NCBI RefSeq assembly: GCF_009913435.1
Contig: NZ_CP047895.1
Location: 1,806,501-1,870,500 of the forward strand
Direction: 5' to 3'
DNA from: Sphingomonas changnyeongensis
Lineage (GTDB): Bacteria; Pseudomonadota; Alphaproteobacteria; Sphingomonadales; Sphingomonadaceae
Length of the DNA: 64,000 nucleotides
The notes beneath the pieces were generated by a model. It was given only the letters and a program-made list of their open reading frames with translations, had not been told where the DNA came from and did no database searches. Below, in pieces: positions 44,593-55,369 of the stretch; position 1 is the first letter of the stretch, and every line of letters begins with the position of its first letter. The position numbers were made by a program, and so were the translations under genes.

Positions 44593-45261
44593 ATGCTCAG
44601 GCTCCTTATCGGCAACAAGGCCTATTCCAGCTGGTCGCTGCGCGGCTGGCTGGCCGTCCGCCAGTCCGGCCTTCCGTTCGAAGAAGTGGTCGTGCCGCTC
44701 TATGACGATGACTGGCCGGCGCGCCGCGACGGGCCGGACATTGCGCCGGGCGGCGGCAAGCTGCCGATCCTGTGGGATGGGGACATCGCCGTCTGGGATT
44801 CGCTCGCCATCCTCGAATATCTGGCCGACCGGGTCGGCCGGGCGCGCTTCTGGCCGGAAGACGATGCCGCGCGCGGCCTTGCCCGCGCGATGGTGGCGGA
44901 AATGCATTCGGGCTTTGCCGCGCTGCGCCGCGCGCTGCCGATGAATGTGCGCCGCACCGATCCGCCGCGCGACTGGCCGGAGGAGGTGGCGGCCGATATT
45001 GCCCGGGTGCTGCATCTGTGGAGCGAGGCGCGGACGCGCTTTGGCGGCGGCGGCGACTATCTGTTCGGCGCGTTCGGGGCCGCCGACATCATGTTCGCGC
45101 CCGTCGTCACCCGTTTTACGACCTATTCGGTCGCGCTGCCGCCGCTCGCCCGCGCCTATGCGGAAGCGGTCACCGCCCATCCGTTCATGCAGGACTGGCT
45201 GGCCGCCGCCTTGGTCGAGCCATGGGTGCTGGCCCGGTATGAACGGGACGGCGACGCGTGA
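44593..45261 (+). CDS. Glutathione S-transferase family protein
   Basis: A 222-residue GST-fold protein. The N-terminal thioredoxin domain has NKAYSSWSLRGWLAV, with a Ser pair as in the zeta/YfcF-like group, and KLPILWDGDIAVWDSLAI for glutathione binding. The C-terminal helical domain has YLFGAFGAADIMFAPVVTR. The real substrate is unknown. Its stop overlaps the dapE start (GTGA), so it is coupled to dapE, an unexpected pairing. Confidence 0.88.
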   Translation: MLRLLIGNKAYSSWSLRGWLAVRQSGLPFEEVVVPLYDDDWPARRDGPDIAPGGGKLPILWDGDIAVWDSLAILEYLADRVGRARFWPEDDAARGLARAMVAEMHSGFAALRRALPMNVRRTDPPRDWPEEVAADIARVLHLWSEARTRFGGGGDYLFGAFGAADIMFAPVVTRFTTYSVALPPLARAYAEAVTAHPFMQDWLAAALVEPWVLARYERDGDA

Positions 45262-46391
45262 GCGCGGCCGATCCGCTCGCGCTCGCCCAGGCGCTGATCG
45301 CCGCGCCCAGCGTCACCCCGGCGACCGGCGCGGTGTTCGACGTGCTCGAGGAAATGCTTGCGGCGCGCGGCTTTGTCGTTGACCGGTTTCTGGCCGGCGA
45401 TGCACCCGACGGGCCGGTTGAAAACCTGCTCGCCTGGCGCGGCGGCGAGGGGGCGCATTTCGCCTTTGCCGGGCATCTGGACGTGGTGCCGCCCGGCCAG
45501 GGCTGGACCAGCGCGCCGTTCGCGCCCGAAATCAGGGGCGATCTGCTCTATGGCCGCGGCGCGGTGGACATGAAGGGCGCGATCGCCGCCTTTGTCGCCG
45601 CGCTCGACGGGCTCGACGATCTGCCCGGCACGATCAGCCTGATCATCACCGGCGACGAGGAAGGCCCGGCGGTGCACGGCACGGTCGCGCTGATCGAGCG
45701 CATGGCCCGGCACGGGCTGAAACCCGATATGTGCCTGGTGGGCGAGCCGACCTCGGTCGACCGGCTGGGCGACACGATCAAGATCGGGCGGCGCGGCTCG
45801 GTCAATATCTGGATCGAGGTGCCCGGTACCCAGGGCCATGTCGCCTATCCGCACCTGGCCGACAATCCGGTGCCCAAGCTGGTGCGCGCGCTGGCCGCGA
45901 TCGATGCGCTGACGCTTGACTCCGGCACCGACTGGTTCCAGCCGTCGAACATCGAGATCACCGATCTGGAAGTCGGCAACCCGGCGACCAACGTCATCCC
46001 GCGCCGTGCCGCCGCGCGGATCAGCATCCGGTTCAACGATCTGCACCGGGGGGCCGATCTGGCGGCGCTGATCGCGCGCACCGTCCATGCCCATGCGCCC
46101 AATGCGGTCGTCACCCCGCGCATCTCGGGCGAGGCGTTCCTGACCCCGCCGGGGCCGCTGTCGGCGCTGGTCGCCGAGGCGATCGCCGCGGAAACCGGCA
46201 TCGCGGCGGAGCTTTCGACCAGCGGCGGCACATCCGATGCGCGGTTCCTGGCCGCTGTGTGCCCGGTCGTCGAGTTCGGCCTGCCCAATGCGACGATGCA
46301 CAAGCTGGACGAGGCGGTGGCGGTGGCCGATCTCGACCGGCTCGCGCGGATCTATCGCGGGATCGTGCGGCGCGCGCTTGCGCATTTCTGA
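45258..46391 (+). CDS. dapE: Succinyl-diaminopimelate desuccinylase
   Basis: Zinc peptidase-fold enzyme of the DAP/lysine pathway. 377 residues with a GTG start at 45258 overlapping the GST stop. Metal ligands are in FAGHLDVVPPG, RGAVDMKGAIA and ITGDEEGPA. GTQGHVAYPHLADNP and STSGGTSDARF are further family motifs. The length and motifs fit DapE better than ArgE. Confidence 0.94.
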   Translation: MSAADPLALAQALIAAPSVTPATGAVFDVLEEMLAARGFVVDRFLAGDAPDGPVENLLAWRGGEGAHFAFAGHLDVVPPGQGWTSAPFAPEIRGDLLYGRGAVDMKGAIAAFVAALDGLDDLPGTISLIITGDEEGPAVHGTVALIERMARHGLKPDMCLVGEPTSVDRLGDTIKIGRRGSVNIWIEVPGTQGHVAYPHLADNPVPKLVRALAAIDALTLDSGTDWFQPSNIEITDLEVGNPATNVIPRRAAARISIRFNDLHRGADLAALIARTVHAHAPNAVVTPRISGEAFLTPPGPLSALVAEAIAAETGIAAELSTSGGTSDARFLAAVCPVVEFGLPNATMHKLDEAVAVADLDRLARIYRGIVRRALAHF

Positions 46392-46440
46392 GCCGGGCTG
46401 AACGATCCGGCGGCGCGGCACCTGCGCGCGGCCAACCCCT

Positions 46441-47198
46441 TTAGGCTAAGGCCGCATAGACCGAGACGGCGCTGGTCAGCGTCAGCAGCGTGCCGACCAT
46501 CGCCATCAGCACCCGCGCCGACAGCCGCTTGACGAGCACCGCCCCGAACGGCGCGCCGATCACGCCGCCGGCCAGGATGCCGATGGTCTGCAATGTAAAC
46601 GCCTGCCAGCCAAGCGTGGTCAGGAAGGTGGCGGAGATCGTCGCCGTCAGGAAGAACTCGGCGGTGTTGACCGTCCCGATGGTCTTGCGCGGATTGCCGC
46701 CCTGGACGAGCAGGTTGGATGTCACGATCGGTCCCCAGCCGCCGCCGCCCGCCGCGTCGAGAAACCCACCGGCCAGCCCGAGCGGCGCGACATGGCGGGG
46801 GTGCGCGGCTCACCGGGGCCGCGCCAGGCGCGCACCAGCAGGTAAAGGCCGATGCCGGCCAGATAGACCATGACGAACGGGCGGGCGACCGCAGCGTCGA
46901 TCGAGCTGAGAACAGTGGCACCCAGCACACCGCCGACGACGCCGGGAATGGCCAGCCGCAGGAACAGCCGCCAGTCGACATTGCGGTGGATCACATGGCT
47001 GATGCCCGACGCGGCGGTGGTGAAGGTTTCGACCGCATGGACGCTGGCCGATGCGGCGGAGGGCGACACGCCCATCGCGCTGACGAGAAGCGTCGAGTTG
47101 ATGACGCCAAAGGCCATGCCGAGCGCCCCGTCGACGATCTGCGCGGCAAAGCCGATCAGCGCAAAGGGCCACAGGGCGAGCAGATCGGCAAGGGTCAA
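46441..47198 (-). CDS. TauE/SafE-type sulphite exporter family protein (one-base frameshift)
   Basis: Multi-pass inner-membrane protein of the TauE/SafE (DUF81) family, often linked to export of sulphite or organosulphur anions. The N-terminal half has GFAAQIVDGALGMAFGV and VHAVETFTTAASGISH. The C-terminal half has VQGGNPRKTIGTVNTAEFFL. They are in different frames and join as GEPRTP then RHVAPLGLAGGFLDAAGGGG if one base is added to the five-G run at 46797-46801. The TTG at 47198 is a tentative start; an ATG at 47209 is out of frame. About 252 residues once repaired. Confidence 0.82.
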
Positions 47199-47505
47199 GA
47201 CGTGCTCATTTCCTGCTGTGGCGGGCCACACCCCGTTTGCCCCGGTTGGCCGGGGCGGGGCAACCCAAGAAGCGCTTGGGCCGCCCCAAGCGGGGATGAC
47301 AGCGCGCCGATCTTCCCTGGGGCGGCGCTGTCGGGCAATGCGCCGCGTCCCGTTCCGGTGCATCCCCAGATGTGCGGCGCGGGGCCTGACCGGCTGGCAA
47401 TCCGGCGCGGCGATGCCTAACTTGGGCGTCTGAGCCGTGCTTGGCGCCGGGCCGGACCGAGTCCGGGCGGTGCCCTTCGCGGCTGTTCGAGGGAGATTCC
47501 GGGCC
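47199..47505. other. 307-bp divergent intergenic region
   Basis: Lies between the TauE-like gene and cysE. It should hold both promoters, but no clear -35/-10 pair, operator, repeat or gene was recognised. Confidence 0.5.
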
Positions 47506-48291
47506 ATGCCCCGTGCACTGATCAGCTATCTGGACGCGATCCGCGCCCGCGATCCGGCGCCGCGCAGCCGGTGGGAGATCCTGCTCTATCCGGGCGTGCT
47601 CGCGCTCGGGCTGCACCGCGTCGCGCACTGGCTGTATGAGGGCGAGCTGTTCTGGCTGGCGCGTTTCGTCAATCATGTTTCGCGCTTCCTGACCGCGATC
47701 GACATCCATCCCGGTGCGGTCATCGGCCGCAACCTGTTCATCGATCATGGGTTCGTCGTCATCGGCGAAACGGCGGTGATCGGCGATGATGTCACCATCT
47801 ATCAGGGCGCGACGCTGGGCGGCACCAACCCGACCAACGGGGTGGGCGGCAAGCGCCACCCGACGATCGGCAATGGCGTGATCATCAGCCTGGGGGCGGC
47901 GATTCTCGGCCCGATCCGGGTGGGCGACAATGCGCGCATCGGCGCCAATGCGGTGGTGACCAAGGATGTGCCCGAAGGCGCGACGATGGTGGGTATCCCG
48001 GCGCGGCCGACACTGGTCGAGGTGAAGCCGGAGACGACCGACTTCGTTCCCTATGGCACGCCGTGCAGCGAGCGGTTCGATCCGGCGACCCAGCAGCTTG
48101 AAATCCTGAAATGCGAGATCGAGCGGATGCAGAAGCGCATCGACGCGCTGATGGCCGAGCGCCGCCCGCGCGGCGGCCGCGATGCCGCGGCGCGGACGGT
48201 CCCCGCCGATCCCGGCGCTGCTGCCGCAACGGACCCCGGCGAACCGGCCCCCACGGCGCTGGATGCGGAGCGCAAAGACCTGTTCGGATGA
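47506..48291 (+). CDS. cysE: Serine O-acetyltransferase
   Basis: Makes O-acetylserine for cysteine synthesis. 261 residues with a left-handed beta-helix (hexapeptide repeats) at about 55-165: [58 protein letters not shown]. It is of the short N-terminal type (EpsC-like). The tail after residue 215 is Ala/Pro-rich. The start at 47506 is preceded by GGGAG. It overlaps the DUF2794 gene by ATGA. A sulphite-type exporter lies divergently. Confidence 0.92.
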   Translation: MPRALISYLDAIRARDPAPRSRWEILLYPGVLALGLHRVAHWLYEGELFWLARFVNHVSRFLTAIDIHPGAVIGRNLFIDHGFVVIGETAVIGDDVTIYQGATLGGTNPTNGVGGKRHPTIGNGVIISLGAAILGPIRVGDNARIGANAVVTKDVPEGATMVGIPARPTLVEVKPETTDFVPYGTPCSERFDPATQQLEILKCEIERMQKRIDALMAERRPRGGRDAAARTVPADPGAAAATDPGEPAPTALDAERKDLFG

Positions 48292-48629
48292 GCAATGTCC
48301 TGCCGCTGCCGCTCAACCGCAATCCGGTCCAAATCGGCTTCGACCGCGCCGAACTGACCCGCATCCTCGATCTTTACGGCCGCATGGTCGCGGCCGGGCT
48401 GTGGCGTGATTATGCGATCGATCTGGGGCGCGAGGCGGCGGCGTTCAGCGCCTTTCGCCGCGCCGCCGAACGGCCCGAATACCGGATCGAAAAGCGCCCG
48501 GCGCTCCGCAACCGCCAGGGCATGTGGGCGCTGATCGGCGAGGGCGGGGCGGTGCTGCGCCGCGGCCATGAGCTTGGCCCGGTGCTCGCCCCGGTCGAAC
48601 GCAAGCTGATGAAGCTGGTTGCGGACTGA
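48288..48629 (+). CDS. DUF2794 protein
   Basis: A 113-residue cytoplasmic protein of the alphaproteobacterial DUF2794 family. The core is [21 protein letters not shown], then [20 protein letters not shown] and [20 protein letters not shown]. The function is unknown. It is translationally coupled to cysE by an ATGA overlap, a neighbourhood I cannot explain. Confidence 0.82.
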   Translation: MSNVLPLPLNRNPVQIGFDRAELTRILDLYGRMVAAGLWRDYAIDLGREAAAFSAFRRAAERPEYRIEKRPALRNRQGMWALIGEGGAVLRRGHELGPVLAPVERKLMKLVAD

Positions 48630-48635
48630 TTTTTG

Positions 48636-48845
48636 TTTGGGAAGAGCGGCACCGGCCCGCACCCCCACCCGGCCTCCCAACGGCAGGATACGCTATGGGA
48701 GGCCGGGTGGGGGTGCGGGCCGGTGCCGCCCGTGCGCCGGGAGGTGCCGCAAAGGAAGCTCCCGTGCCGCCGTGCGGCGCGAGCCGCACCGGAAACATAG
48801 GTGCCGCGCCTGCGCCGCAGGGCGCGGCGCAGATGCGGCACAAAC
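48636..48845. repeat. Composite repeat region D: long palindrome plus modules
   Basis: The core (48647-48679 with 48696-48728) is a perfect 33-bp inverted repeat with the same spacer as region A (48680-48695). It differs from the other copies at CGCACCCC/GGGGTGCG, matched in both arms. The flank TTTGGGAAGAGCGG precedes it, and several diverged GC hairpin modules follow to 48845. It lies between two convergent genes. Confidence 0.9.
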
Positions 48846-49772
48846 TCAGCGGGTCGAGGTCGGGCCGGCGAAGCCCGCCTGCTGCATCAGCGTCAGGATG
48901 CCGACCGACTGTTCGCGGCCCGATTCGGGCACGGTTTCGCCGGTGCGGTCGATGATTTCGGCCCAATGGGCGGCGATGCCTTCGGGCGTGCGTTCCGCTT
49001 CGGGCAGGAACACGCCGTGCGTCATCGTCACATGCGCGGCGTGATAGCCGCCGGCCCCCGCGCCGACGATCACGTTCGACGGCGCATCCTCGCTGACCAG
49101 ATAGAGCGCGGCGGGCACCACATTTTCGGGCGCAAAGGCGCGGAACGCCTCTTCGGGGAACAGATCCTCGGTCATCCGCGTGCCCGCGACCGGCGCGATG
49201 GTGTTGCACCGCACATTATATTTCGCGCCTTCGAGGTGCAGCGTCTTGGTCAGCCCGGCCAGGCCGAGCTTGGCCGCGCCATAATTGGCCTGGCCGAAAT
49301 TGCCGTAGAGACCGGTCGACGATGCGGTCATCAGGATGCGGCCATAGGCCTGGTCGCGCATCACGTCCCACACCGCCTTGGTGCAATAGGCCGAGCCGAG
49401 CAGGTGGACGCGCACCACCAGTTCGAAATCCTCCGGCGTCATCTTGGCAAAGCTTTTGTCGCGCAGGATGCCGGCATTGTTGATCAGCACATGGACGCCG
49501 CCCCAGCGCTCCTTGGCGCGGGCGACCATTTCGACCATCTGCTCATATTCGGTGACCGAGCCGCCATTGGCCATCGCCTCGCCGCCCAGCGCCGCGATTT
49601 CCTCGACGACCTTGAGTGCCGCATCGCTCTGGCCGGTGCCGTCGCGCGTGCCGCCCAGATCATTGACCACCACCTTGGCCCCGCGCCGCGCCAGTTCGAG
49701 CGCATAGGCCCGGCCCAGCCCGCCGCCGGCCCCGGTGACGATGGCGACACGTCCGTTGAACGAGATTGTCAT
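48846..49772 (-). CDS. Short-chain dehydrogenase, 3-hydroxyacyl-CoA type
   Basis: NAD(P)-dependent SDR of 308 residues. The cofactor motif TGAGGGLG is at 13-20, then NNAG (98-101), Ser151/152, Tyr164 and Lys168 (ANYGAAK). [13 protein letters not shown] after the second strand is typical of the 17-beta-HSD4/MFE-2-like (3R)-hydroxyacyl-CoA dehydrogenases of peroxisomal-type beta-oxidation. The C-terminal extension of about 60 residues fits that group. The substrate is not certain. Confidence 0.85.
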   Translation of the reverse strand: MTISFNGRVAIVTGAGGGLGRAYALELARRGAKVVVNDLGGTRDGTGQSDAALKVVEEIAALGGEAMANGGSVTEYEQMVEMVARAKERWGGVHVLINNAGILRDKSFAKMTPEDFELVVRVHLLGSAYCTKAVWDVMRDQAYGRILMTASSTGLYGNFGQANYGAAKLGLAGLTKTLHLEGAKYNVRCNTIAPVAGTRMTEDLFPEEAFRAFAPENVVPAALYLVSEDAPSNVIVGAGAGGYHAAHVTMTHGVFLPEAERTPEGIAAHWAEIIDRTGETVPESGREQSVGILTLMQQAGFAGPTSTR

Positions 49773-49857
49773 GTTCAGTCAGGCTCCCCGTTTGTTCGTT
49801 GCGGGGCCTGTATTGAAAGCGCGGCACCCCAAGCACAAGAGGCAAGCCGCGCACCGA

Positions 49858-51638
49858 TCAGGCGGCCAGCCCCTCGAACTGCAGCCGGGCGAGCCGGGCA
49901 TAAAGGCCGCCCGCCGCGATCAGCGCGTCATGGCTGCCCTGTTCAACGATCCGCCCTTCCTCCATCACGATAATCCGGTCGGCGGCGCGCACCGTCGCCA
50001 GCCGGTGGGCGATCACGATGGTCGTGCGGTCAGCCATCAGCCGTTCGAGCGCGGTCTGCACCAGCCGTTCGGATTCGGCGTCGAGCGCGCTCGTCGCCTC
50101 GTCGAGCAGCAGGATCGGCGCATCGCGCAGGATCGCGCGGGCAATCGCCAGCCGCTGGCGCTGCCCGCCGGACAGGCGCGCCCCGCCTTCGCCCATGAAG
50201 GTGTCGAGGCCCTGGGGCAGAGCGCGCAGGAATGCGGCGGCATTGGCGGCCTCGGCCGCCGTCCACAGCTCGTCATCGCTCGCGTCCCAGCGGCCATAGC
50301 GCAGATTGTCGCGCGCCGAGGCGGCGAAGATCACCGTTTCCTGCGGCACCATGGCCAGCCGCGCACGCACCTCCGCCGGATCGGCATCGGTCAGCCGCAC
50401 CCCGTCCATCCGCACACAGCCGGCCTCGGGATCGTAGAAACGCTGGGCAAGCTGGAACAGGGTCGATTTGCCCGCACCCGACGGGCCGACCACGGCCACC
50501 GTTTCGCCGGGCGCGATGTCGAGCGAGAAATCGGTGAGCGCGCTCACCTCAGGCCGGGTCGGATAGCGGAAGCTGACCTGTTCAAAACTCAGCCGTCCCT
50601 GCGGGGGCTGGGCAGGGGCTGCGGCACCGGCGGCGCGGTGATGTCGGGCCGCGCCACCATCAGTTCGGCCAGCCGCCCGGCCGCGCCTGCACCGCGCAGC
50701 AGATCGCCATAGACTTCGGTCAGCGCGCCGAGCGCGCCCGCGACCAGCCCGCCGGTCAGCACGAAGGCGGCAATCGCCCCGCCGCTGATCCGCCCGCCCG
50801 CCACGTCGAGCACGCCCTGCCACAGCACGACGGTGATCGATCCGAACACCAGCCCGATGACGATTGCGGTCATCAGCGCACGGATGAAGATGCGCCGCCG
50901 CGCCGCGCCGAACGTCGCCTCAACCGCGGCGGCGAAGCGGCTGCGCTCGCGCGTTTCCTGCCCGAATGCCTGGACGATCTTCATCGCGCCCAGCGTTTCC
51001 GACACGATGGTGCCGACATCGGCCACCCTGTCCTGGCTGGTGCGCGAATAGGTGCGCACCCGGCGACCGAGCACGACGATCGGCACCACGATCAGCGGGA
51101 TGCCGACCATCAGGAACCCGGCAAGCTTGGGCGACAGCACGAACAGATAGGCGATGCCGCCAATGCCGGTGAAGGTGTTGCGGAGTGCCACCGACACGGT
51201 GGTGCCGACAATCTGTTCGATGACCGCCGTGTCGGCGGTCATCCGCGAGGCGATTTCCGACGGGCGGTTTTCCTCGAAAAAGCGCGGGGCGAGGCCCATC
51301 AGATTGGCATGCACGGCCTTGCGCAGATCGCCGACCACGCGCTCGCCCAGCCAGGACACGAAATAGAAGCGGAATGCCGTCGCCACCGCCAGCACGGCGA
51401 CGATCATCAGCAGATAGGAAAAGGCGGTGGTGACCGCCGACGGGTCGCCGCCCGAGCTGAAGCCGCGGTCGATCACCCGCTTGAACCCATAGGGGATGGC
51501 AATCGTCGCCCCCGACGCGATCACCAGCGCAACGAGCGCGCAGGCGATGCGGCCCGGATAGGCGGCGGCGAAGCGCCAGATCATCGCAAGGTTGCCGAGC
51601 TTGCGCTCCTTGGGCGGTGCCGTCTCTTTGTCAGCCAT
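49858..51638 (-). CDS. ABC exporter, fused permease and ATPase (one-base frameshift)
   Basis: Homodimer-type exporter. The membrane domain (about 1-310) has six helices ([38 protein letters not shown]). The ATPase domain has Walker [10 protein letters not shown], signature [14 protein letters not shown] and Walker [13 protein letters not shown]. The domains are in different frames. A base missing in a G run between 50603 and 50618 (plus strand) accounts for it. Repaired length is about 593 residues. It resembles the MsbA/BmrA-like exporters, and the cargo is unknown. The start at 51638 is the ATG of MADKETAPP. Confidence 0.86.
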
Positions 51639-51782
51639 CGCCGCCCGGTTAGCAGCGCCGGCCCCGCCGCTCAACTGCGCTGGCTCTGGCGCGCGTTGTC
51701 AGACGCGGTGATTGAGCCTCAGGGATTTTGCGCCTAGACCGTTGACGAAGCGTTCAGGGCTGGACGCTAGCAAGGAACCGAT

Positions 51783-53003
51783 ATGCTCTATCAGGCCTAT
51801 GAACTCCAGCGCTCCTTCCTCGCGGGTGCGAGCGCGTTCGCGCATGCCGGTGCCGAACTGCTCCAGAACCCGGCCAATCCGCTTGGCTATTTCGGCATGG
51901 GACCGCTGGTCGCCTCGGCGCTCGACGTGTTTGCTCATGCCGCCGCCCCGCGCGGCAAGCCGGATTTCGGGCTCGATGAAACGATTGTCGATGGCCGCAC
52001 GGTGGCGGTCCGCGAAGAGATCGTGCTGCGCCGCCCGTTCGGCCAGCTCAAGCGCTTCGTGCGCGAGGGCGTGGAAGGATCGCCCCGGCTGCTGATCGTC
52101 GCGCCGATGTCGGGCCATTATGCGACGCTGCTGCGCGGCACGGTCGCGCGGATGCTGCCGGGCCATGACGTCTACATCACCGACTGGCGCGACGCGAAGA
52201 ATGTGCCGCTCAGCGACGGCCGCTTCGATCTCGACGATTATATCGACTATCTGGTCGCGTTTCTGGAAGCGATCGGGCCGGGCGCGCACATGCTCGCCGT
52301 CTGCCAGCCCTCGGTGCCCTGCTATGCGGCGGCGGCGCTCATGTCGGCCGACGATCATCCCTGCAGGCCGCGCACGCTGACGATGATGGGCGGGCCGATC
52401 GACACGCGCGAGGCGCCGACCGCGGTCAACACGCTCGCCACCCAGCGCCCGCATGCCTGGTTCCAGCAGAATGTGATCGCGACCGTGCCGATGGGCTATG
52501 CCGGGGCCGGGCGCCGCGTCTATCCGGGCTTTCTCCAGCTCGCCGGGTTCATGTCGATGAACCTGGGCGACCATCTGATGAGCCATTGGGAGATGTTCAA
52601 GCATCTGGTCGATGGCGATGGCGAAAGCGCCGACCGGACCAAGGAGTTTTACGACGAATATCGCGCCGTGTGCGACATGACGGCGGAGTTCTATCTGCAG
52701 ACCGTCGATCTGGTGTTCCAGACCCATGCGCTGCCGCGCGGCGAGTTCGTCCATCGCGGCCGGCGGGTCGATCCGGGCGCGATCCGCGACATCGCGCTGC
52801 TGGCGATCGAGGGCGAGCGCGACGATATCTCCGGCCTGGGCCAGACGCGCGCCGCGCTCGATCTGGCGACCGCGCTGCCCGACAGCCACAAAGGCTATCT
52901 GATGGCGGAGGGCGTCGGCCATTACGGCATCTTCAACGGCAGCAAATGGCGCGACCGCATCGCCCCTGTCGTCGAACAGTGGATCACCAGCCATAACGGC
53001 TGA
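51783..53003 (+). CDS. phaZ: Intracellular poly(3-hydroxybutyrate) depolymerase
   Basis: Mobilises stored PHB. 406 residues with an alpha/beta hydrolase fold whose nucleophile elbow contains Cys174 (VCQPSVP), as in the PhaZa1 type from Ralstonia. VYITDWRDAKNVPL and the catalytic His region VGHYGIFNGSKWR are conserved. No signal peptide is present, so it acts inside the cell. It stands alone, and the PHB synthase is not in this window. Confidence 0.92.
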   Translation: MLYQAYELQRSFLAGASAFAHAGAELLQNPANPLGYFGMGPLVASALDVFAHAAAPRGKPDFGLDETIVDGRTVAVREEIVLRRPFGQLKRFVREGVEGSPRLLIVAPMSGHYATLLRGTVARMLPGHDVYITDWRDAKNVPLSDGRFDLDDYIDYLVAFLEAIGPGAHMLAVCQPSVPCYAAAALMSADDHPCRPRTLTMMGGPIDTREAPTAVNTLATQRPHAWFQQNVIATVPMGYAGAGRRVYPGFLQLAGFMSMNLGDHLMSHWEMFKHLVDGDGESADRTKEFYDEYRAVCDMTAEFYLQTVDLVFQTHALPRGEFVHRGRRVDPGAIRDIALLAIEGERDDISGLGQTRAALDLATALPDSHKGYLMAEGVGHYGIFNGSKWRDRIAPVVEQWITSHNG

Positions 53004-53012
53004 AACGCGCCG

Positions 53013-53043
53013 GGGGCGGCCTTCCGCCGCCCCGTAACTTTTC
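53013..53043 (+). terminator. Probable terminator after phaZ
   Basis: An 8-bp stem GGGGCGGC/GCCGCCCC with loop CTTCC, then GTAACTTTTC. The tail is only weakly T-rich. Confidence 0.45.
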
Positions 53044-53092
53044 GGAGCGGCGTTTAACATCCGGGTAAGCATGGCCCGCCTAGGCTTGCGCC

Positions 53093-53398
53093 ATGGCCCG
53101 CAAGGAAGACTATTCGAGCATCGGCACCGTGCGGATCGCGCGGTCGCCGCGTCAGTCAGACCATCGCAACGAAGTGCGGGTCGAATGCGGGATCAACCAG
53201 ATGGTGGGCCTGCGCTGCGACGACGGGCATTTCCTGGTGCCGGTCGGCAATGTCTCGCCGGGCGGCCTGATGCTGCGGATGCCGCGCCAGATGCGCATCG
53301 GCGAGGAGGTGGCCGTCGGCCTTGGCGGCGGATCGGTCGTCTCCGCGCGCATCTGCTGGGTCAAGGGCAAGCGCGCCGGGCTGGAGTTCAAATCCTGA
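53093..53398 (+). CDS. PilZ domain protein
   Basis: A 101-residue protein made of little but a PilZ-like fold. RSPRQSDHRNEVRVECG contains the basic start of the c-di-GMP binding arm, and VGNVSPGGLMLRMPRQMRIG corresponds to the (D/N)xSxxG motif, with the first residue Asn. It could be a c-di-GMP receptor for the two GGDEF proteins in this window. The RxxxR arm is imperfect, so ligand binding is uncertain. The ATG at 53093 is used, but 53071 is also open in another frame. Confidence 0.75.
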   Translation: MARKEDYSSIGTVRIARSPRQSDHRNEVRVECGINQMVGLRCDDGHFLVPVGNVSPGGLMLRMPRQMRIGEEVAVGLGGGSVVSARICWVKGKRAGLEFKS

Positions 53399-53400
53399 GC

Positions 53401-53448
53401 GTTTGTGCGCCGCGAGGCGCGCCACAAACAACCGCGAGGCGCGCGACA
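53401..53448. repeat. GCGCC-type hairpin modules
   Basis: Two adjoining copies of the short module (GCGCCGCGAGGCGC with a CCACAAACAACC tail, then CGCGAGGCGCGCGAC) immediately after the PilZ stop. They are related to those around the long palindromes. Confidence 0.65.
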
Positions 53449-53458
53449 TGAAAAAAAA

Positions 53459-53483
53459 GGGGCCGGTCATCCGGCCCCTTTTT
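53459..53483. terminator. Bidirectional intrinsic terminator
   Basis: GGGGCCGG (53459-53466), loop TCAT, CCGGCCCC (53471-53478), with T5 after and A8 before. It serves the PilZ gene and the convergent accC. Confidence 0.88.
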
Positions 53484-53506
53484 CATCTCCGGCTACGCCG
53501 CGCCGG

Positions 53507-54853
53507 TCAGGCGGTGCGGGCCAGCCATTCTTCCAGCCATTTGATGCTGTAGTCGCCGGCCTGGAAATCCGGGTCGTCGAGCAGTGCCTGATGCAGCGGG
53601 ATCGTCGTCTTGACGCCGCCGATCACGGTTTCCTCGAGCGCCCGGCGCAGACGGCGCAGCGCGCCTTCGCGGCTATGGCCCCAGACGATCAGCTTCGCGA
53701 CCATCGAGTCGTAATAAGGCGGGATCCGGTATCCCGAATACAGCCCGCTGTCGAAACGCACATGCATGCCGCCCGGCGCATGGAAATCGGTGACCGTGCC
53801 GGGCGAGGGGGCGAAGGTGCGAGCATCCTCGGCATTGATCCGGCATTCGATCGCATGGCCGCGAAACTCGACATCTTCCTGGCGCAGCGTCAGGTCATGG
53901 CCCTCGGCGATGCGGATCTGCTCGCGCACCAGATCAAGCCCGGTGATCGCCTCGGTCACCGGATGTTCGACCTGCAGCCGGGTGTTCATTTCGATGAAAT
54001 AGAACTGGCCGTCTTCCCACAGGAACTCGATGGTGCCCGCACCGCGATAGCCCATATCGGCCATCGCCTTGGCAACGATGCCGCCCATGCGCGCGCGCTC
54101 ATCGGCCGAAATGACCGGCGAGGGCGCTTCTTCCAGCACCTTCTGGTGGCGGCGCTGCAGCGAACAGTCGCGTTCGCCCAGGTGGATCGCATTGCCGCGC
54201 CCGTCGCCGAACACCTGGAACTCGATATGGCGCGGGCGGCCGAGATATTTCTCGATATAGACGGTGTCGTCGCCAAAGGCCGCCTTGGCCTCGGTGCGGG
54301 CCTGGCCCATCAGGCTTTCAAGGCTGTCGGCATCGGGCACGACCTTCATGCCGCGCCCGCCGCCGCCGGCTGCCGCCTTCACGATCACCGGATAGCCGAT
54401 GTCGGCGGCGATGCGCCGCGCCTCGTCAAAATCGGTGACGCCGCCGTCCGACCCCGGCACCAGCGGCAGGCCGAGCGCACCGGCCGTGCGCTTGGCCTCG
54501 ACCTTGTCGCCCATCGTGCGGATATGTTCGGGCTTCGGCCCGATCCAGATCAGCTTGTGCAGCTCGACAATCTCGGCAAAGCGCGCATTTTCGGACAGAA
54601 AGCCATAGCCGGGGTGGATCGCGTCCGCCCCGCTGATCTCGGCGGCCGAAATGATCGCCGGGACGTTCAGATAGCTGTCGGTCGCTGCCGGCGGGCCGAT
54701 GCAGATCGCCTCGTCAGCCAGCCGCACATGCATGGCATCGGCATCGGCGGTCGAATGGACCGCGACCGTGCGGATCCCCATCTCATGCGCTGCCCGGTGG
54801 ATGCGCAGCGCGATTTCGCCACGATTGGCGATGAGGATTTTGCTGATCGCCAT
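53507..54853 (-). CDS. accC: Acetyl-CoA carboxylase, biotin carboxylase subunit
   Basis: First half-reaction of malonyl-CoA synthesis, carboxylating biotin on AccB. 448 residues. [14 protein letters not shown] starts the biotin carboxylase fold, then the ATP-grasp region with [28 protein letters not shown] and the [12 protein letters not shown] segment. The start is the ATG at 54853. It lies four bases downstream of accB in the usual order. Confidence 0.96.
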   Translation of the reverse strand: MAISKILIANRGEIALRIHRAAHEMGIRTVAVHSTADADAMHVRLADEAICIGPPAATDSYLNVPAIISAAEISGADAIHPGYGFLSENARFAEIVELHKLIWIGPKPEHIRTMGDKVEAKRTAGALGLPLVPGSDGGVTDFDEARRIAADIGYPVIVKAAAGGGGRGMKVVPDADSLESLMGQARTEAKAAFGDDTVYIEKYLGRPRHIEFQVFGDGRGNAIHLGERDCSLQRRHQKVLEEAPSPVISADERARMGGIVAKAMADMGYRGAGTIEFLWEDGQFYFIEMNTRLQVEHPVTEAITGLDLVREQIRIAEGHDLTLRQEDVEFRGHAIECRINAEDARTFAPSPGTVTDFHAPGGMHVRFDSGLYSGYRIPPYYDSMVAKLIVWGHSREGALRRLRRALEETVIGGVKTTIPLHQALLDDPDFQAGDYSIKWLEEWLARTA

Positions 54854-54857
54854 CGCC

Positions 54858-55340
54858 TTACTCGACAATAACGAGCGGCTGGTCGAACTCGACGGGCGCG
54901 CCATTGTCGACCAGCACGGCCTTGACCGTGCCGGCGCGCGGGGCGGTGATCGGGTTCATGACCTTCATCGCCTCGATGATGAGCAGGGTGTCGCCCGCGC
55001 CGACCTGCTGGCCGACCGCCGCGAACGGCTTGGCCCCCGGTTCGGGTGCCAGATAGGCGGTGCCGACCATCGGCGAGCGGACGGCGTTGGCGCTGGTCGC
55101 CGCCGGCGCTTCGGCGGCGGGCGCGGCGGCTGCCGCAGCCGGCTGGGCCAGCGGCGCGGCGGGCGCTGCCGCCTGCGTCATCGGCGCGAAATGCGCCACC
55201 GTCGCCTGGCGGGCGACGCGGATGCGGCGTTCCCCGTCCTGGACTTCGATTTCAGTGAGCTGCGTCTGATCGAGCAGTTCGGCGAGCTGGCGGACCAGAT
55301 CAGCATCGACCTGCATCGCCCCCGGTTTCATGTCAGTCAT
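54858..55340 (-). CDS. accB: Biotin carboxyl carrier protein of acetyl-CoA carboxylase
   Basis: Carries biotin on Lys126 in EAMKVMN. 160 residues. An N-terminal helix ([20 protein letters not shown]) is followed by an Ala/Pro-rich swinging linker (about 57-87) and the biotinyl domain ([18 protein letters not shown]). It heads accB-accC and is 29 bp after aroQ. Confidence 0.96.
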   Translation of the reverse strand: MTDMKPGAMQVDADLVRQLAELLDQTQLTEIEVQDGERRIRVARQATVAHFAPMTQAAAPAAPLAQPAAAAAAPAAEAPAATSANAVRSPMVGTAYLAPEPGAKPFAAVGQQVGAGDTLLIIEAMKVMNPITAPRAGTVKAVLVDNGAPVEFDQPLVIVE

Positions 55341-55369
55341 GCCGGGGCTTTAGCGGCGGACGGCGCGGC

